From: Buddleja alternifolia
Lineage: Eukaryota > Streptophyta > Magnoliopsida > Lamiales > Scrophulariaceae
Assembly (NCBI GenBank): GCA_019426215.1
Contig: CM033391.1
Coordinates: 5,878,708 to 5,942,707 of the forward strand
Length of the DNA: 64,000 bases
Direction of reading: 5' to 3'
A program made the position numbers and the translations under genes. Within the stretch, counting starts at the first letter, position 1; the number at the start of each line of letters is the position of its first letter. This document shows, piece after piece, positions 1 through 12,244 of the stretch. The notes below the pieces were generated by a model. The model saw nothing but the letters and a program-made list of their open reading frames with translations, made no database searches and was not told the origin of the DNA.

Positions 1-696
1 CCAAAATCCATGCTTTCCTATTCTAACTTATGTACATTATAAGAAACAAAAAAGAACTTGCCCTTATCTTGAAATTTTTTGAGGAAAGTTATTTTTTTGG
101 CCTGACCCCGTGCATGATCATAGAGTACTTTAAAAGTCAGCAAGTGTCTAATAATCATCATATTATGCTGCAGTGTGCATGTGAAGCTCGAACATAAAAT
201 TTTGTTCTAAGCTTTTAGAGATACTAAACAAAATTAAACGCAGATTATCTCTACAACTTAAGCTTTTAGATGAGGTGATAATTCAATATGGTATCAGACT
301 AGAACCCTGGCGGTGTCGGTTTGGGCTAGGGAGAATGTAAGGCTCCTGCATCTCCAAATCAAGGGATCCTAAACTAGCTTATATAGTATGATATCCTCTA
401 CCTCAGTAACTGATTTTCTAGGGGGTGAATCCCCTGATAAAGTGGTAATAGAGCTAAGATGAGGTGGTAATTCAATATAAGCATCTATGATGTGATTTAT
501 CATCGTCAACTCGTTCTACGATGACGTTCAACGATATTATTTATTATTGCTGAATATTCACTGCGGAGAATGCTTGTGGGCAATTTAAATTTCAATGGCT
601 GTTTGAATTGACAAAATAAAAAAGGTTTTTACTGCAGTTTAAATTTGATTTGCTACTCGGGTTTGAATTCTTACCAAAAGGACCCTCTGATTTCAG
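1..696 (+). other. Intron (or upstream part) of the 4CL-like gene
   Basis: This stretch lies upstream of the first exon I can recognise and shows no coding sequence, so it is probably the intron that follows the large first exon of the ligase gene, which lies off the window. The acceptor is the ttcag ending at 696. Two imperfect direct copies of a phrase around gatgaggtggtaattcaata lie at about 269-291 and 458-481, with a tRNA-iMet primer-like tggtatcagact at 289-300. These look like relics of a small retroelement, but no LTR can be delimited. Confidence 0.45.
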
Positions 697-2319
697 GGTT
701 ATGGAATGACTGAAACTTGTGGAATTGTCTCCATTGAGAATTCATATGCAGGGTCTCGACATTCTGGTTCAGCTGGAACGCTTGCTCCAGGAGTGGAGTG
801 TCAAATAGTCAGTGTTGATAAAGTGAAGCCTCTTCCTCCAGGCCAGTTGGGAGAAATATGGGTCCGAGGACCAAATATGATGAAAGGTACACATTCTTCA
901 CAGTTTTATTGTAGATTACAGGAAAAAGTGCCCTGAAACATCTTTTATTTCAAAAAAGAACTCCATTTTTGTGGAGTGATGCCTAGGAGCTGTCGAAACT
1001 CCAAGTTCTGGAAACTATATTTGTTTGGTATACCAATGTGGGTGCCGTCAGATGGATGACTACGATTGTACCCTGGACATGGGTCGTGGGAGCTCATAGG
1101 AATGAGAACATATTAGTTACATTTATTTCTAGCAAATATGAGTAATTGATAAATGACAAATTAGATGGTAACATATTCGTTATCTTACTATTTTCAAACT
1201 GCATTTTCAGGTTATTTCAACAATCCACAGGCCACCCATCTTACAATAGATAAACAGGGATGGGTGCATACAGGAGATCTCGGTTACTTCGATGATGAGG
1301 GTCAACTATATATTGTTGACCGTATTAAAGAGCTCATCAAGTACAAAGGTTATCAGGTGAGTAACCTTCCATGAATCATTGCTCACATTAATATTAGAGC
1401 TACAGTAAAATGACCAGCACCCTTCTACAATAACTAACCCTTTGGCGAGGGGGCTTATGTTACACGAAAGTGTTCAGACATAGCAAACAGAAAAATTAGG
1501 CATGGGATGGTTATTAAATGTTAATGCTGAAAGCACACTAGTTCTCGTGTTATTTGTTGATAATGCTTCACCTTTTGTTCTTTCTAGGTCGCCCCGGCCG
1601 AGCTTGAAGGGCTTCTTGTCTCTCACCCTGAGATATTAGATGCTGTTGTTATCCCGTAAGTCACACTGCACGTATTTCTACTATGTTCCACGAGACTTCA
1701 AAATTGTAACATATTTACGTTTTAGGGTAAATTACATACATGAGACTCTACGTGAGACTCTAATTACGAATAATACCTCGAGGTTTAGAAATTACCATAA
1801 TTTCCACTATTTGTAAAAACATATCACAGCTTCACCATTTGTAAGTAAAAAACAGATTACAATTTCACCCTCTGTTTTTTGAGTTTTAGGATCTAATAGT
1901 AGGTGTCTTGGTAATTTGCAAAACTTCAAGGCTCGTGGTAATTACCCAATAAATGAGGGGGTGCATGTAATTATCACATAATGTCTTAATATTTCTCGTT
2001 TTAGATTTCCTGATGTTGAAGCTGGTGAGGTCCCGATTGCTTATGTTGTCTGCTCCCCTAATAGCTCACTGACTGAAGAAGATGTCAAGAAGTTCGTGGC
2101 GGATCAGGTAATATTACAGACAACCAATGTCGTTTTTTGAGATTTTGACCCTATAATTTCAATTTATTAAAAGGAGAATGATATTTATAAATTGTATATT
2201 CTCAGGTTGCTCCTTTTAAAAGGTTGCGAAGAGTTACATTCACGAACAGTGTCCCGAAATCAGCATCAGGGAAAATACTCAGAAGAGAACTTATCGACAA
2301 GGTTCGATCAAAAATGTAA
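697..2319 (+). CDS. 4-coumarate:CoA ligase-like acyl-CoA synthetase, 3' part
   Basis: Adenylate-forming ligase (ANL/AMP-binding superfamily) that would activate a carboxylic acid with ATP and join it to CoA. Five exons fit exactly: 697-886, 1211-1356, 1588-1655, 2005-2107 and 2206-2319, all with GT-AG borders and continuous phase, giving 206 C-terminal residues of a protein usually about 540-570 long. Visible in order are the GYGMTET adenylate-binding motif, GEIWVRGP, the TGDLGYFD motif, the [14 protein letters not shown] hinge, and [13 protein letters not shown] with the catalytic lysine. The last three residues are SKM, a PTS1-type peroxisomal signal, as in the peroxisomal 4CL-like clade involved in jasmonate or other acyl activation. 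The substrate cannot be read from this half. The N-terminal half and the start lie outside the window. Confidence 0.9.
1723..1985. mobile_element. Small inverted-repeat element in a 4CL-like intron
   Basis: The intron between exons 3 and 4 holds a block that opens with gggtaaattacatacatgag and closes with ggggtgcatgtaattatcac, so the ends are roughly inverted. Related wording (gagactctaattacgaa, aaaacttcaagg, aataaatgaggggg) recurs at 58804-58940 and in part at 55900-56120, so this is a dispersed repeat family. No target duplication was identified. Confidence 0.5.
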
Positions 2320-3785
2320 ATTTTGTTCTCACCAGACTATTTTTCTTATTTATATCTAGTTTTGTGGGAGTGCCATGCAGGAATGCTTTAGCAGTTATAT
2401 CTGTTATATAGCAGTATTGTAATAAGTGAAATTGATGTATCCAAACATGTTGGTTCATGGTTATTTTGTACTATGAAGAATACGAAACTGGCTTGGGTGA
2501 TAGAGTTGTGCGGTTTCTGAAAAAAAGTAGTGTAAAAAGAACTGTAAATTTATAATAAGAGTACTTGTGGTCCTTTTACAGGAAGTATTATATTTCTTCT
2601 GATTGTATTGATAGTGATAATTTTGATCGTCGCCTTTTAATACTCGATAGTAATAGTTATATATATGTGTGTGTGAATGGGAGCTTGACGAACAACAAAA
2701 ATGTGTCGATACCCACAAAGGCCTAAAGCACGATTAGTGTCTACGATTTTATTAAAATTGTGATATGCTTCTTTTATGTTCATTTACTCAGTATATATTC
2801 ATCAGATGCATCATACATCATCTTAGACACTTGACCTGAAGAAAATGTTAAATTGTGAGTATGGCATAGAATCAATCAATTTTTTATCATTATATATATG
2901 AATTTAGACTTGAGATGTTATTAATTTGTGCATTTTTGAACTTTAACCTTGTGATGCCTAACACGAATTAAAGTAGGAAAAAAAAACTCTCAAAATAAAA
3001 ATTTTAAAAAAAAATCAGTGTAAACGGAATTTATTCTAGTGACGGTTGTGTTATTCCTATCCGTTTTTTTAAATTAAAGCAGCCTTATATTTTCCAGAAA
3101 TGGGTAAACAACAACCAAATAGTTCATATATGTAATGGAATATTTGTAATAAAGTATGATGTTTCTCCAAAAAAGTAAAAAATCTTCTATCCTATAGTAT
3201 TAATTTTAAAGTTTTCTTTTTTGTCTTGCCAGGCTTCATGGTCTAGGTTTCTTAATGACCCTATATGAATTTCTTACCATTTTTTTTAAATTGTTTGTTT
3301 ACTGCAAAAAATAGCAGTGCAATTAGTTTATTGAGTCGAGTGAAAAGGTATGGTCCAAGTTTATTTGAATTTTTATCGAGTGTCACAACATCAAGTCAAG
3401 TTTGAACGAGTTTTAACTTTTAATAGAGTTGAATTCGAGCAGTTTGAACCTATATACATATATGATCATTTTCTCAATTGACCGAGTTGATCTCGCGGAG
3501 CTTCAATCTTATTGAGCAGAAAAATATGTTCAAAGTTGTTTGTTATGAAACGGATCAAGTATCAAGTAGATGACTTGCCTTGTTCAGATCACTTTCTTTA
3601 GAGGCAAGTAACTGTTTATTAACCAGTTTAGTAAAAAGAAGTCAATAGAATTACTTTATAGCATAGTAACTAGTCACTTAGCATTATTATTATTTTTACC
3701 TTTCTTCTCATCTATAAATATATCTTCATTTAATTCCAAGTCTCAAAACAAAATTAATAAGTTTTTCAGTCCAAAAGTAAAGAAA
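2320..3785. other. 3' UTR and intergenic region
   Basis: The 3' UTR of the ligase probably runs to about 2460-2760. The remainder is AT-rich and without coding signal. Near 3330-3450 there is degenerate text of the 'gagtcgag...gaattcgagcag' kind, which resembles decayed hAT-type ends also seen at 15040-15280, 55080-55260 and 61107-61200. Confidence 0.5.
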
Positions 3786-4952
3786 ATGTCTGGCAGCAAT
3801 TCTGGAGGTTTAATCACCATTGATTAACATTGAAATTAATTGCGATAATTGTTTCAAGTTAATTGGAGAGCGCATTGCAGAAATTGAAGGTACATTTCAT
3901 GTTTTTCAACCAAACTAATTACACTTACAAAACTACACATCTTTACATAATTTCACTTATACAAAGGTAAATTTGAGTCCAAATTTGTTATTTTGAAGTG
4001 TGCTAGCTATCTCTTTTAATCACAATCAATTAGCTAATAAAAATTCAAATTTAGCCCCGAAAGTTTCACGTGCTACCATTTATGAGTTGTTTGTTTATGT
4101 TATTGAATGTATGTACGAAGATATCATAAAACGAAATAATAATGTCTTCATCTTAAACTCAACTACTCAAACGTTGAAATCCACATGGCTTCTTTTCTTA
4201 ATAACTCTAAGATAGTCAAATTTTTTTAATGTACTCACGTGCCTAAAAAATATAGGCTTAAGGAGTGAAAAATCTTCTTCTTTTTTTCTTTCTATCTTTT
4301 AATCCAATTTCTTAATTAACAAAGTAATATATTTCCGGTGCATGAAAATGAAGGGTTTGAATCTGTGAGGAAAGAAGGAAACCAGCTGCTAATCGTGGTT
4401 CAAAAACTTCACTCAAATAAAATACGAACAAACATGAATTTTTCCAAGGTAAATATGTATTTTACAAACATAATCATAATAATAATACTTATAATAATAA
4501 TAATAATTATTATTATTATTATTATTATTTTGTCATTTGCTTTTTGTATTGTAAAATTATTAATATTTGCATGTTTTATTTTCCAGCCTTGGAAGATGAA
4601 TGCAGTTATGGGGATAAACGTAGACAGTGATGGATGTGCAAAAAACACGAAAAAGATCGTCTCATCTACTCCGGGTAATATTATGAAAAAATATTGGTTA
4701 TTTACATATGTTAGATCATTATAAATTAAATTATAACTAAAAGTTCTTTTTCATTCTTATCTAAGATAGAATTATATATGATACAAATGCAGGATTCCAA
4801 GGAATTGATATAAATATGGAGAATAAATCGGTTACGGTGAAAGGGACCATACCCATCAACATTGTAGCACAGACATTGGAGAAAACACTTAGAAAATGTG
4901 TAAAAATAATCTCCGTAAATATCGATTACGGTGCTGTCGGCAGCGGAGCTAG

Positions 4953-5673
4953 TGTTGCAATTTCTGTGCACTTTGAACAAAATCTCTGAAAATAGTAATA
5001 CGATGAACAATATGACAATCGAAGCGAGAGATGAACTCTCTATCCTTAAAGCTATATTGCCCCGCCTACGGTGGTACGGGATCGTGCAATTAACTTCCCA
5101 AGATACAACGATTATATATTTGTAATTGAACCACTTCAAGAACAAAACCCACGAACTATATTTGCCCAAGAACTCTCAGAATTTTTATGTATGTAGAATG
5201 CTTTGAGACAATGCAAAATTATTTTCTGTTTTTGGTGTGGTTTGAACACAACCTGGAAGAGCCTTTTTATAGGCAACAAAACCAGATTGAAAACCAAAAT
5301 AGAAAGCCAAAAAGAATCAGCTGATGAATGTCAAAAGTTTCGGCTCCAAAAGAAACAAAACACTTTAACTTTCGGCTGGATACAGGTAAGGAAACGTCTG
5401 AAATCCTCAGCATGAGAAAGGAACAGGAGACATGCCTTGCTGGTTTCTAGAAGAAGAAACTAGAAGAAACTAGAAGAAACTAGAAATGGGCCTAAATTAA
5501 TTAGTTAATTTTGGCCCAAAAGAGAACTGGGCCCAATTAATCAAATTAATTAAACTTTGGCTCAAAAAGATAAGAAGAGGTCCAAAGCCCAACAACCACA
5601 CATCTTAGCCAAAGCCCAAAGCCCAAGCCCCAAGGCCCAATGACCCGCGACCCGCGACCCGATCCCGGCCCCG

Positions 5674-5704
<31 letters not shown>

Positions 5705-6119
5705 TCAGTGGTCCGTGGTCCGAGGTCCGAGGTCCGGTCCGGTCCACCGGACCGCCCGAGTGAGGAGCTAAGAAATTGGGCCAAGACACAATTACATAGC
5801 TCTTCCCCCCTTCACACAAAGGACCAAAGTGGATGACCCAAAGGGCCAACCTTTTACCTTTAGGCAAATGTATATAAACTCATACAACTTATGGTTTATA
5901 TCCAATGTGGGATATACACATTCAAACACCCAACATTAGCAATTAATTTCTCATTCGTTTCAACTCCGAATTGAGAAATTCGAAATGCTAAACTAATCTA
6001 CTCTCGGAGTAGAATAAAAATATCCAATACAACTTAGTATCCCCGATACTTATGGTGTTCGAATTTCATACGCAAAAGTGGTGTTCACACACTTTTTCAT
6101 ATACCCACAAATGCCAACA
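4953..6119 (-). repeat. 3' LTR of Copia-A
   Basis: 1167 bp. It contains C-rich simple sequence on the plus strand (about 5640-5705, repeats of cccgag and gacccgc), which is G-rich in the sense direction of the element. Three copies of the phrase actagaaga lie at 5450-5485, against two in the other LTR. A TATA-like tatataaact stretch near 5870-5880 could serve the LTR promoter. Confidence 0.93.
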
Positions 6120-6685
6120 ATCCCCCACACGAATGAAATTAATGCAATGCATGAAACTGAGAGTTCAAACGACTTTTTATCACATCAGAAGAGGTAGCTT
6201 TTGGCTTTGAACCTTTCTTAGTGAGATATCATCGGATTTACTAGGCTACCCAATGAACATGATGTCTTGAATTGTTCAGCCGTTCGTGTAAAACCAGACA
6301 ATGATATTCACATGATAAATTTTCTAAGCAAATTTTTAGTTCTCACTGTTGGACCCATTTTGGCCATGGCGCCCTCTCTTGGTTTCATAAATGTTTACAT
6401 TTTACCCAATGTTGAGGCGGCCTACACCTCACACTTACATAGGTGATCTCCTATTTAAGAGTATCCTACCATACTCCACTTCATTTTCATGACAGTATAG
6501 GAATCATTAAAAGTTCAGACTTATCCTTTGCTACACTTGTAGGATGCACTTCTTTATCCTAGGCAATGGGTTTAGAGTTTATTAAACTCTTAAGTGCTCT
6601 CCAGAATTTTCACAACTTAGTTGTCCCATTGAACCATAATCTTGGGATCTCCAGTCAATATGGTTGGGTTACCGCTGTGTCAATT

Positions 6686-6839
6686 TTAATTTGTAGACTT
6701 TAACCCCATTCCTCTTGATAGGTAGCATATTTGATCTCTAGGCAATCCTTTCGTCAAAGGATCTGCAATATTCTCTTTTGATTTCACATAATCAATGGAA
6801 ATAATCCCGTTAGAGATCAACTGCTTAATGGTATTATGC

Positions 6840-6875
<36 letters not shown>

Positions 6876-9800
6876 CTACTCTGAGCCCTCCCAATTGCCG
6901 ACATACAGTCGCAATGAATCAAAATCGGAGGCACAGGTTTTTCCCAACAGGGAACATCTTCTAAGAAATTTCTTAGCCACTCAGCTTCTTCACCAGCCTT
7001 ATCTAAAGCTATGAATTCTGATTCCATTGTGGAACGGGCTATGCAAGTTTGCTTAGAAGATTTCCACGACAGCGCTCCTCCACCAACGGTAAATACATAC
7101 CCACTTGTGGACTTGGAGTCGTTCGTGTCTGATATCCAATTAGCATCACTGTATCCTTCAATTACAGCTGGATATTTGGAGTAGTGTAATCCATATTCTT
7201 TAGTATACTTTAAATACTTAAGAACTCTAGTTAAAGCATTCCAATGCTCTACACTTGGATTACTCGTGAACCTACTCAACTTGCTCATAGAATAAGCTAG
7301 ATCAGGGCGAGTACAGTTCATGATATACATCACACTCCCAATTATCCTAGCATATTCTAACTGCGATACGGGTTCGCCATGGTTCTTGCGTAGATGAACG
7401 CTCAAGTCCACTGGCGTCTTGACTGGTGCACTATCGCTAGGAAGGAATTTTTCCAAAACCGTCTCAACGTAATGAGATTGCGATAAGACTAGTCCTTCAG
7501 AAGTCCTCAGGATTTTAATCCCTAAGATGACGTCTGCAAGTCCCATATCCTTCATGTCAAAGTTCTTCTTTAACATGCCTTTAGTATTCATGATGATTTC
7601 ATGATTACTACCCATTATCAACATGTCATCTACATATAGACACACGATGACATATGCGTTATGTGTTTGTCTAACATACACGCATTTATCACATTCGTTG
7701 ATCTTGAAACCATTTAACAACATCGTGCTATCAAACTTTTCATGCCACTGTTTTGGCGCTTGTTTAAGTCCGTAAAGTGACTTTACAAGTTTACACACTT
7801 TCTTCTCCTTTCCAGGAGCAACATACCCCTCGGGTTGTTCCATGTATATTTCTTCATCTAATTCTCCGTTCAGAAACGCAGTCTTAACATCCATTTGATG
7901 TATCTCAAGGTTTTGCAATGCGGCAATAGCGATGAATAATCTTATGGATGTTATTCTGGTTACCGGAGAATAAGTATCGAAGAAATCAAGACCTTCCGTT
8001 TGTCGGTATCCTTTGACTACCAAACGGGCCTTATACTTATCAATAGTTCCATCAGTCTTATACTTTCTTTTCAGAATCCATTTACAGCCTAAAGGCTTAC
8101 TTCCCTTTGGAAGATCAACCAACTCCCAGGTATGGTTGTGTAAAATAGACTCGATTTCACTATTGATAGCCTCTTTCCAGAGTTGAGCATCTGGACCGGA
8201 CATAGCTTCCTTAATCGTATTTGGCTCCCCTTCTAATGTATATGAAACAAAATCGGGACCAAATGATTTAGGCACTCTTGCCCTTTTGCTACGACGTGGT
8301 TCTTCATCCCCAGGATTAGAACTACTCGTAGACTCATCAAATGTTCTTTTAAGAGGAACTTGCTCATTTCTTTCCTTACTTGGAAAGACATCCTCAAAAA
8401 ACGAAGCATTTCTAGATTCCATGATAGTACCTTCATGAATCTCAGATATTTCTGATTTATGAACCAGAAATCGATAGGCGCTACTATTAAGTGCATAACC
8501 TATGAATATGCAATCAATAGTCTTAGGCCCTATCTTAACTTGTTTGGGTTTGGGTATTTCTACCTTAGCCAAACACCCCCACACTTTGAGGTACTTGTAA
8601 GAAGGCTTTTGACCTTTCCAAAGTTCGTACGGAGTCTCACTCCTACTTTTGTGGGGAATCTTGTTAAGGATATAGTTGGCGGAGAGGATCGCCTCCCCCA
8701 CAAATTCTGCGGTAATCCAGAATTTAACAACATCGCATTCATCATTTCTTTGAGAGTGCGATTCTTGCGTTCAGCAATGCCATTGGATTGAGGTGAGTAT
8801 GGTGCCGTTGTTTGATGAATAATTCCAGAGTCGGTACAGAATTCATCAAATGGCGCTCCGTATTCTCCACCTCTATCACTTCGGATAGATTTTATTCTTT
8901 TCTCAAGTTGATTTTCATCTTCAGTTTTGTAATGTGTAAACGCTCCAAGCGCTTCGTCTTTACTTCTTAGTAAATACACATAACAATACTTTGTGCAGTC
9001 ATCTATGAATGTAATGAAATACTTTTTCCCACCTCTAGTTTGCACAAACTTCAAATCACAGATATCACTGTGAATAAGTTCTAGAGGTGCGGTGTTTCTT
9101 TCCACTGAAGGAAATGGTTGTTTGACTAGCTTTGTCTCAACACAAATTTCACATTTATGTTCATTTTCAACTTTAAAAGTTGGTAATAAATTCAAGTTGA
9201 CCAATCTTCGAATAGTATTATAATTGACATGTCCTAGTCTAACATGCCACAAATTAGAATACTCAAGCAAATAAACAGAATTCTCAATCCTTTTATTTCC
9301 ACCGTTTTCAATTACAAGAGAGCGAATTACATTCATTACATTCATTTTGAAAAGGCCCTGCTCAAGGTAACCTTTTCCTACGTAAATTCCTCTCTTAGTC
9401 AAAGAAAACCTATCAGCTTCGAAGATAATCTTGAACCCATTCTTGACCAAAGCTGAACCGGATACCAAATTCTTTCGAATCTCCGAACATGAAGAACTTC
9501 AGTCAATGTCAGTTCTTTGCCTGAAGTCATCTTCAGCACAACTTTCCCCATTCCAACCACTGGTGAAGTGGCTGAATTTCCCATAAACAATCTTCGTCCT
9601 TCAGTTGGGGAATAGGACGAGAAAGCATCTCTGTCGGAACAGATGTGGCGAGTAGCCCCAGTGTCTATGAACCACTCCCTCGAGTTGTCCACCATATTGG
9701 CTTCGAACACGACGGCAGTCAGATCAAGATTAGTTAGATCGATTGGCACCTGTTTATTTGACAGGTCGTCAATTAACTCGTTGATGCCCTGGACATCATC

Positions 9801-10922
9801 AACAGCTAAGTGCACATGGTTTTGCACCTGGTTCGGAACGTTGTTCTGAACCTGATTCTTGCCTTTATACTTGCCAGAACCTTTCTTTCTTGACTGATAA
9901 TTATTTTTCTTGGACTGTCTACAGTCTTTAGCCCAATGACCAGTACGGCCGCAATTAAAGCAACCACTGTCAGAGCCGTCACCATGTTTCGGCTTTCCTT
10001 TCCCAGCTTGATTTTTCTGGGACTGAAAATTCCCTTGGAACTTTCTTTTCCGGTTAGAACTTTCCGGAACTTCAACGACGTTAGCCATTGGTGGAACAGG
10101 AGCCCTTCTGATAGAAGCCCGGTTGTCTTCCTCAATTCTGAGCCTGACAACCAACTCTTCTAAGCCCATCTCCTTTCGTTTATGCCTTAGGTAGTTCTTG
10201 AATTCATTCCATGAGAGCGGTAATTTTTCAATCACAGACCCCACTTGAAAATTCTCACTCAAAGCCATTCCCTCGGCATGAACTTCATGTATTATAATCT
10301 GAAGCTCTTGGACCTGGCTTACGACGGACTTAGAGTCCATCATTTTGAAGTCTAAGAACTTTGCGACCATGAACTTTTTCAGTCCAGCGTCCTCAGTTCT
10401 ATACTTCTTATGCAATGCCTCCCAGAGGTCTTTTGACGATTTCATGGAGTGATAAACACTATAAAGTGAATCATCCAAACCATTGAGCACGTAATTCCTG
10501 CAAAGGAAATCACAGTGTTGCCAGACATCATATGCCGTTCTCATTTGAACATCGTCAGAATCTTCAGGGACAGACTGGGCGTCTTCCCATAAGAACCTTG
10601 CCAGGTTCAAAGTAGTTAGATAAAAAAGCATCTTTTGTTGCCAACGTTTGAAGTCAACCCCGCTGAACTTCGTTGGTCTTTCAGCCTGTGCCGGGATACT
10701 TGTATTCACCGGTGGTATAATCGGAGTTAGCCTTTCAGTCCGAGCCTGAATTACCGGAATAACTGGAGTTACAACCGGTGTATTCGGACCAGAGCCTGAA
10801 CCGGACCTAACCCCTGAACCCGAGGCAAAACCAGAAGGAAGACCAAGACCGAGACCAGCTCCAGGTCCAAGTCCAAAGTCGAGAGCAGCAGCAGCATTTT
10901 CATTAGAATCGAAATGAGCCAT
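6686..10922 (-). pseudogene. Copia-A gag-pol polyprotein, interrupted by two frameshifts
   Basis: The reading frame begins at the ATG at 10922 (MAHFDSNEN). Gag (UBN2-type) is followed by a CCHC knuckle (CFNCGRTGHWAKDC, near 9920-9965), the protease active site DTGA (near 9650), the GAG-pre-integrase motif (LWHVRLGH), and an integrase core with conserved acidic residues ([22 protein letters not shown]). Reverse transcriptase has YVDDMLIMG near 7630, and RNase H ([17 protein letters not shown]) runs to the stop at 6686. The frame is broken twice, near 9485 and in a C run at 8695-8699, each consistent with loss of one base, giving pieces 10922-9485, 9485-8696 and 8696-6686. The open frame continues upstream of the chosen ATG without a stop into the LTR (to 11198). 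Confidence 0.93.
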
Positions 10923-10981
10923 TTCCAGAATGTTCGAACAAGCACAAAAAATTAACAACAAAATAGATATAGCTTTAAGCT

Positions 10982-12244
10982 TGTTGCAATTTCTGTGCAC
11001 TTTGAAGAAAATCTCTGAAAATAGTAATACGATGAACAATATGACAATCGAGGCGAGAGATGAACTCTCTATCCTTAAAGCTATATTGCCCCGCCTACGG
11101 TGGTACGGGATCGTGCAATTAACTTCCCAAGATACAACGATTATATATTTGTAATTGAACCACTTCAAGAACAAAACCCACGAACTATATTTGCCCAAGA
11201 ACTCTCAGAATTTTTATGTATGTAGAATGCTTTGAGACAATGCAGAATTATTTTCTGTTTTTGGTGTGGTTTGAACACAACCTGGGAGAGCCTTTTTATA
11301 GGCAACAAAACCAGATTGAAAACCAAAATAGAAAGCCAAAAAGAATCAGCTGATGAATGTCAAAAGTTTCGGCTCCAAAAGAAACAAAACACTTTAACTT
11401 TCGGCTGGAGACAGGTAAGGAAACGTCTGAAATCCTCAGCATGAGAAAGGAACAGGAGACATGTCTTGCTGGTTTCTAGAAGAAGAAACTAGAAGAAACT
11501 AGAAATGGGCCTAAATTAATTAGTTAATTTTGGCCCAAAAGAGAACTGGGCCCAATTAATCAAATTAATTAAACTTTGGCTCAAAAAGATAAGAAGAGAT
11601 CCAAAGCCCAACAACCACACATCTTAGCCAAAGCCCAAAGCCCAAAGCCCAACGACCCACGACCCGATCCCGATCCCGGCCCGTGCCCGAGCCCGTGGTC
11701 CGGTCCACCCGAGTGAGGAGCTAAGAAATTGGGCCAAGACACAATTACATAGCTCTTCCCCCCTTCACACAAAAGCCCAACAACCACACATCTTAGCCAA
11801 AGCCCAAAGCCCAAAGCCCAACGACCCGATCCCGAGCCCGTGGTCCGTGGTCCGAGGTCCGGTCCGGTCCACCGGACCGCCCGAGTGAGGAGCTAAGAAA
11901 TTGGGCCAAGACACAATTACATAGCTCTTCCCCCCTTCACACAAAGGACCAAAGTGGATGACTCAAAGGGCCAACCCTTTACCTTTAGGCAAATGTATAT
12001 AAACTCATACAACTTATGGTTTATATCCAATGTGGGATATACACATTCAAACACCCAACATTAGCAATTAATTTCTCATTCGTTTCAACTCCGAATTGAG
12101 AAATTCGAAATGCTAAACTAATCTACTCTCGGAGTAGAATAAAAATATCCAATACAACTTAGTATCCCCGATACTTATGGTGTTCGAATTTCATACGCAA
12201 AAGTGGTGTTCACACACTTTTTCATATACCCACAAATGCCAACA
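10982..12244 (-). repeat. 5' LTR of Copia-A
   Basis: 1263 bp, about 96 bp longer than its partner because a block beginning aaagcccaacaaccacac is repeated in tandem (copies start at 11603 and 11772, period about 169) while other C-rich repeat units are missing. Otherwise it is nearly identical to 4953-6119. Only 59 bp separate its inner end from the gag ATG. Confidence 0.93.

Larger units (their letters stand above)
4953..12244 (-). mobile_element. Full-length Ty1/Copia LTR retrotransposon (Copia-A)
   Basis: A complete element of 7292 bp in minus orientation, flanked by the 5-bp target duplication gctag (4948-4952 and 12245-12249). Both LTRs begin TGTTG and end CAACA on the plus strand. Domain order on the minus strand is gag, zinc knuckle, protease, GAG-pre-integrase, integrase, reverse transcriptase, RNase H, which is the Copia order. 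The LTRs differ at roughly ten sites that I could count by eye plus one tandem block, so insertion was recent. A purine-rich tract lies next to the 3' LTR (just above 6119). No ordinary iMet primer-binding site follows the 5' LTR. Confidence 0.95.

Noticed and set aside
289..300. tRNA-iMet primer-binding-like tggtatcagact
   Set aside because: No LTR borders or retroelement coding sequence next to it, so no element can be claimed.
4726..5169. 147-codon frame (MGKYSSWVLF...) at the edge of the 3' LTR
   Set aside because: It is the LTR part of the Copia-A open leader running into the host exon antisense, not a gene.
5562..5867. 101-codon open frame in the LTR with Arg/Ala repeats
   Set aside because: It is a translation of the C-rich LTR repeat on the minus strand, is inconsistent between the two LTRs, and has no domain.
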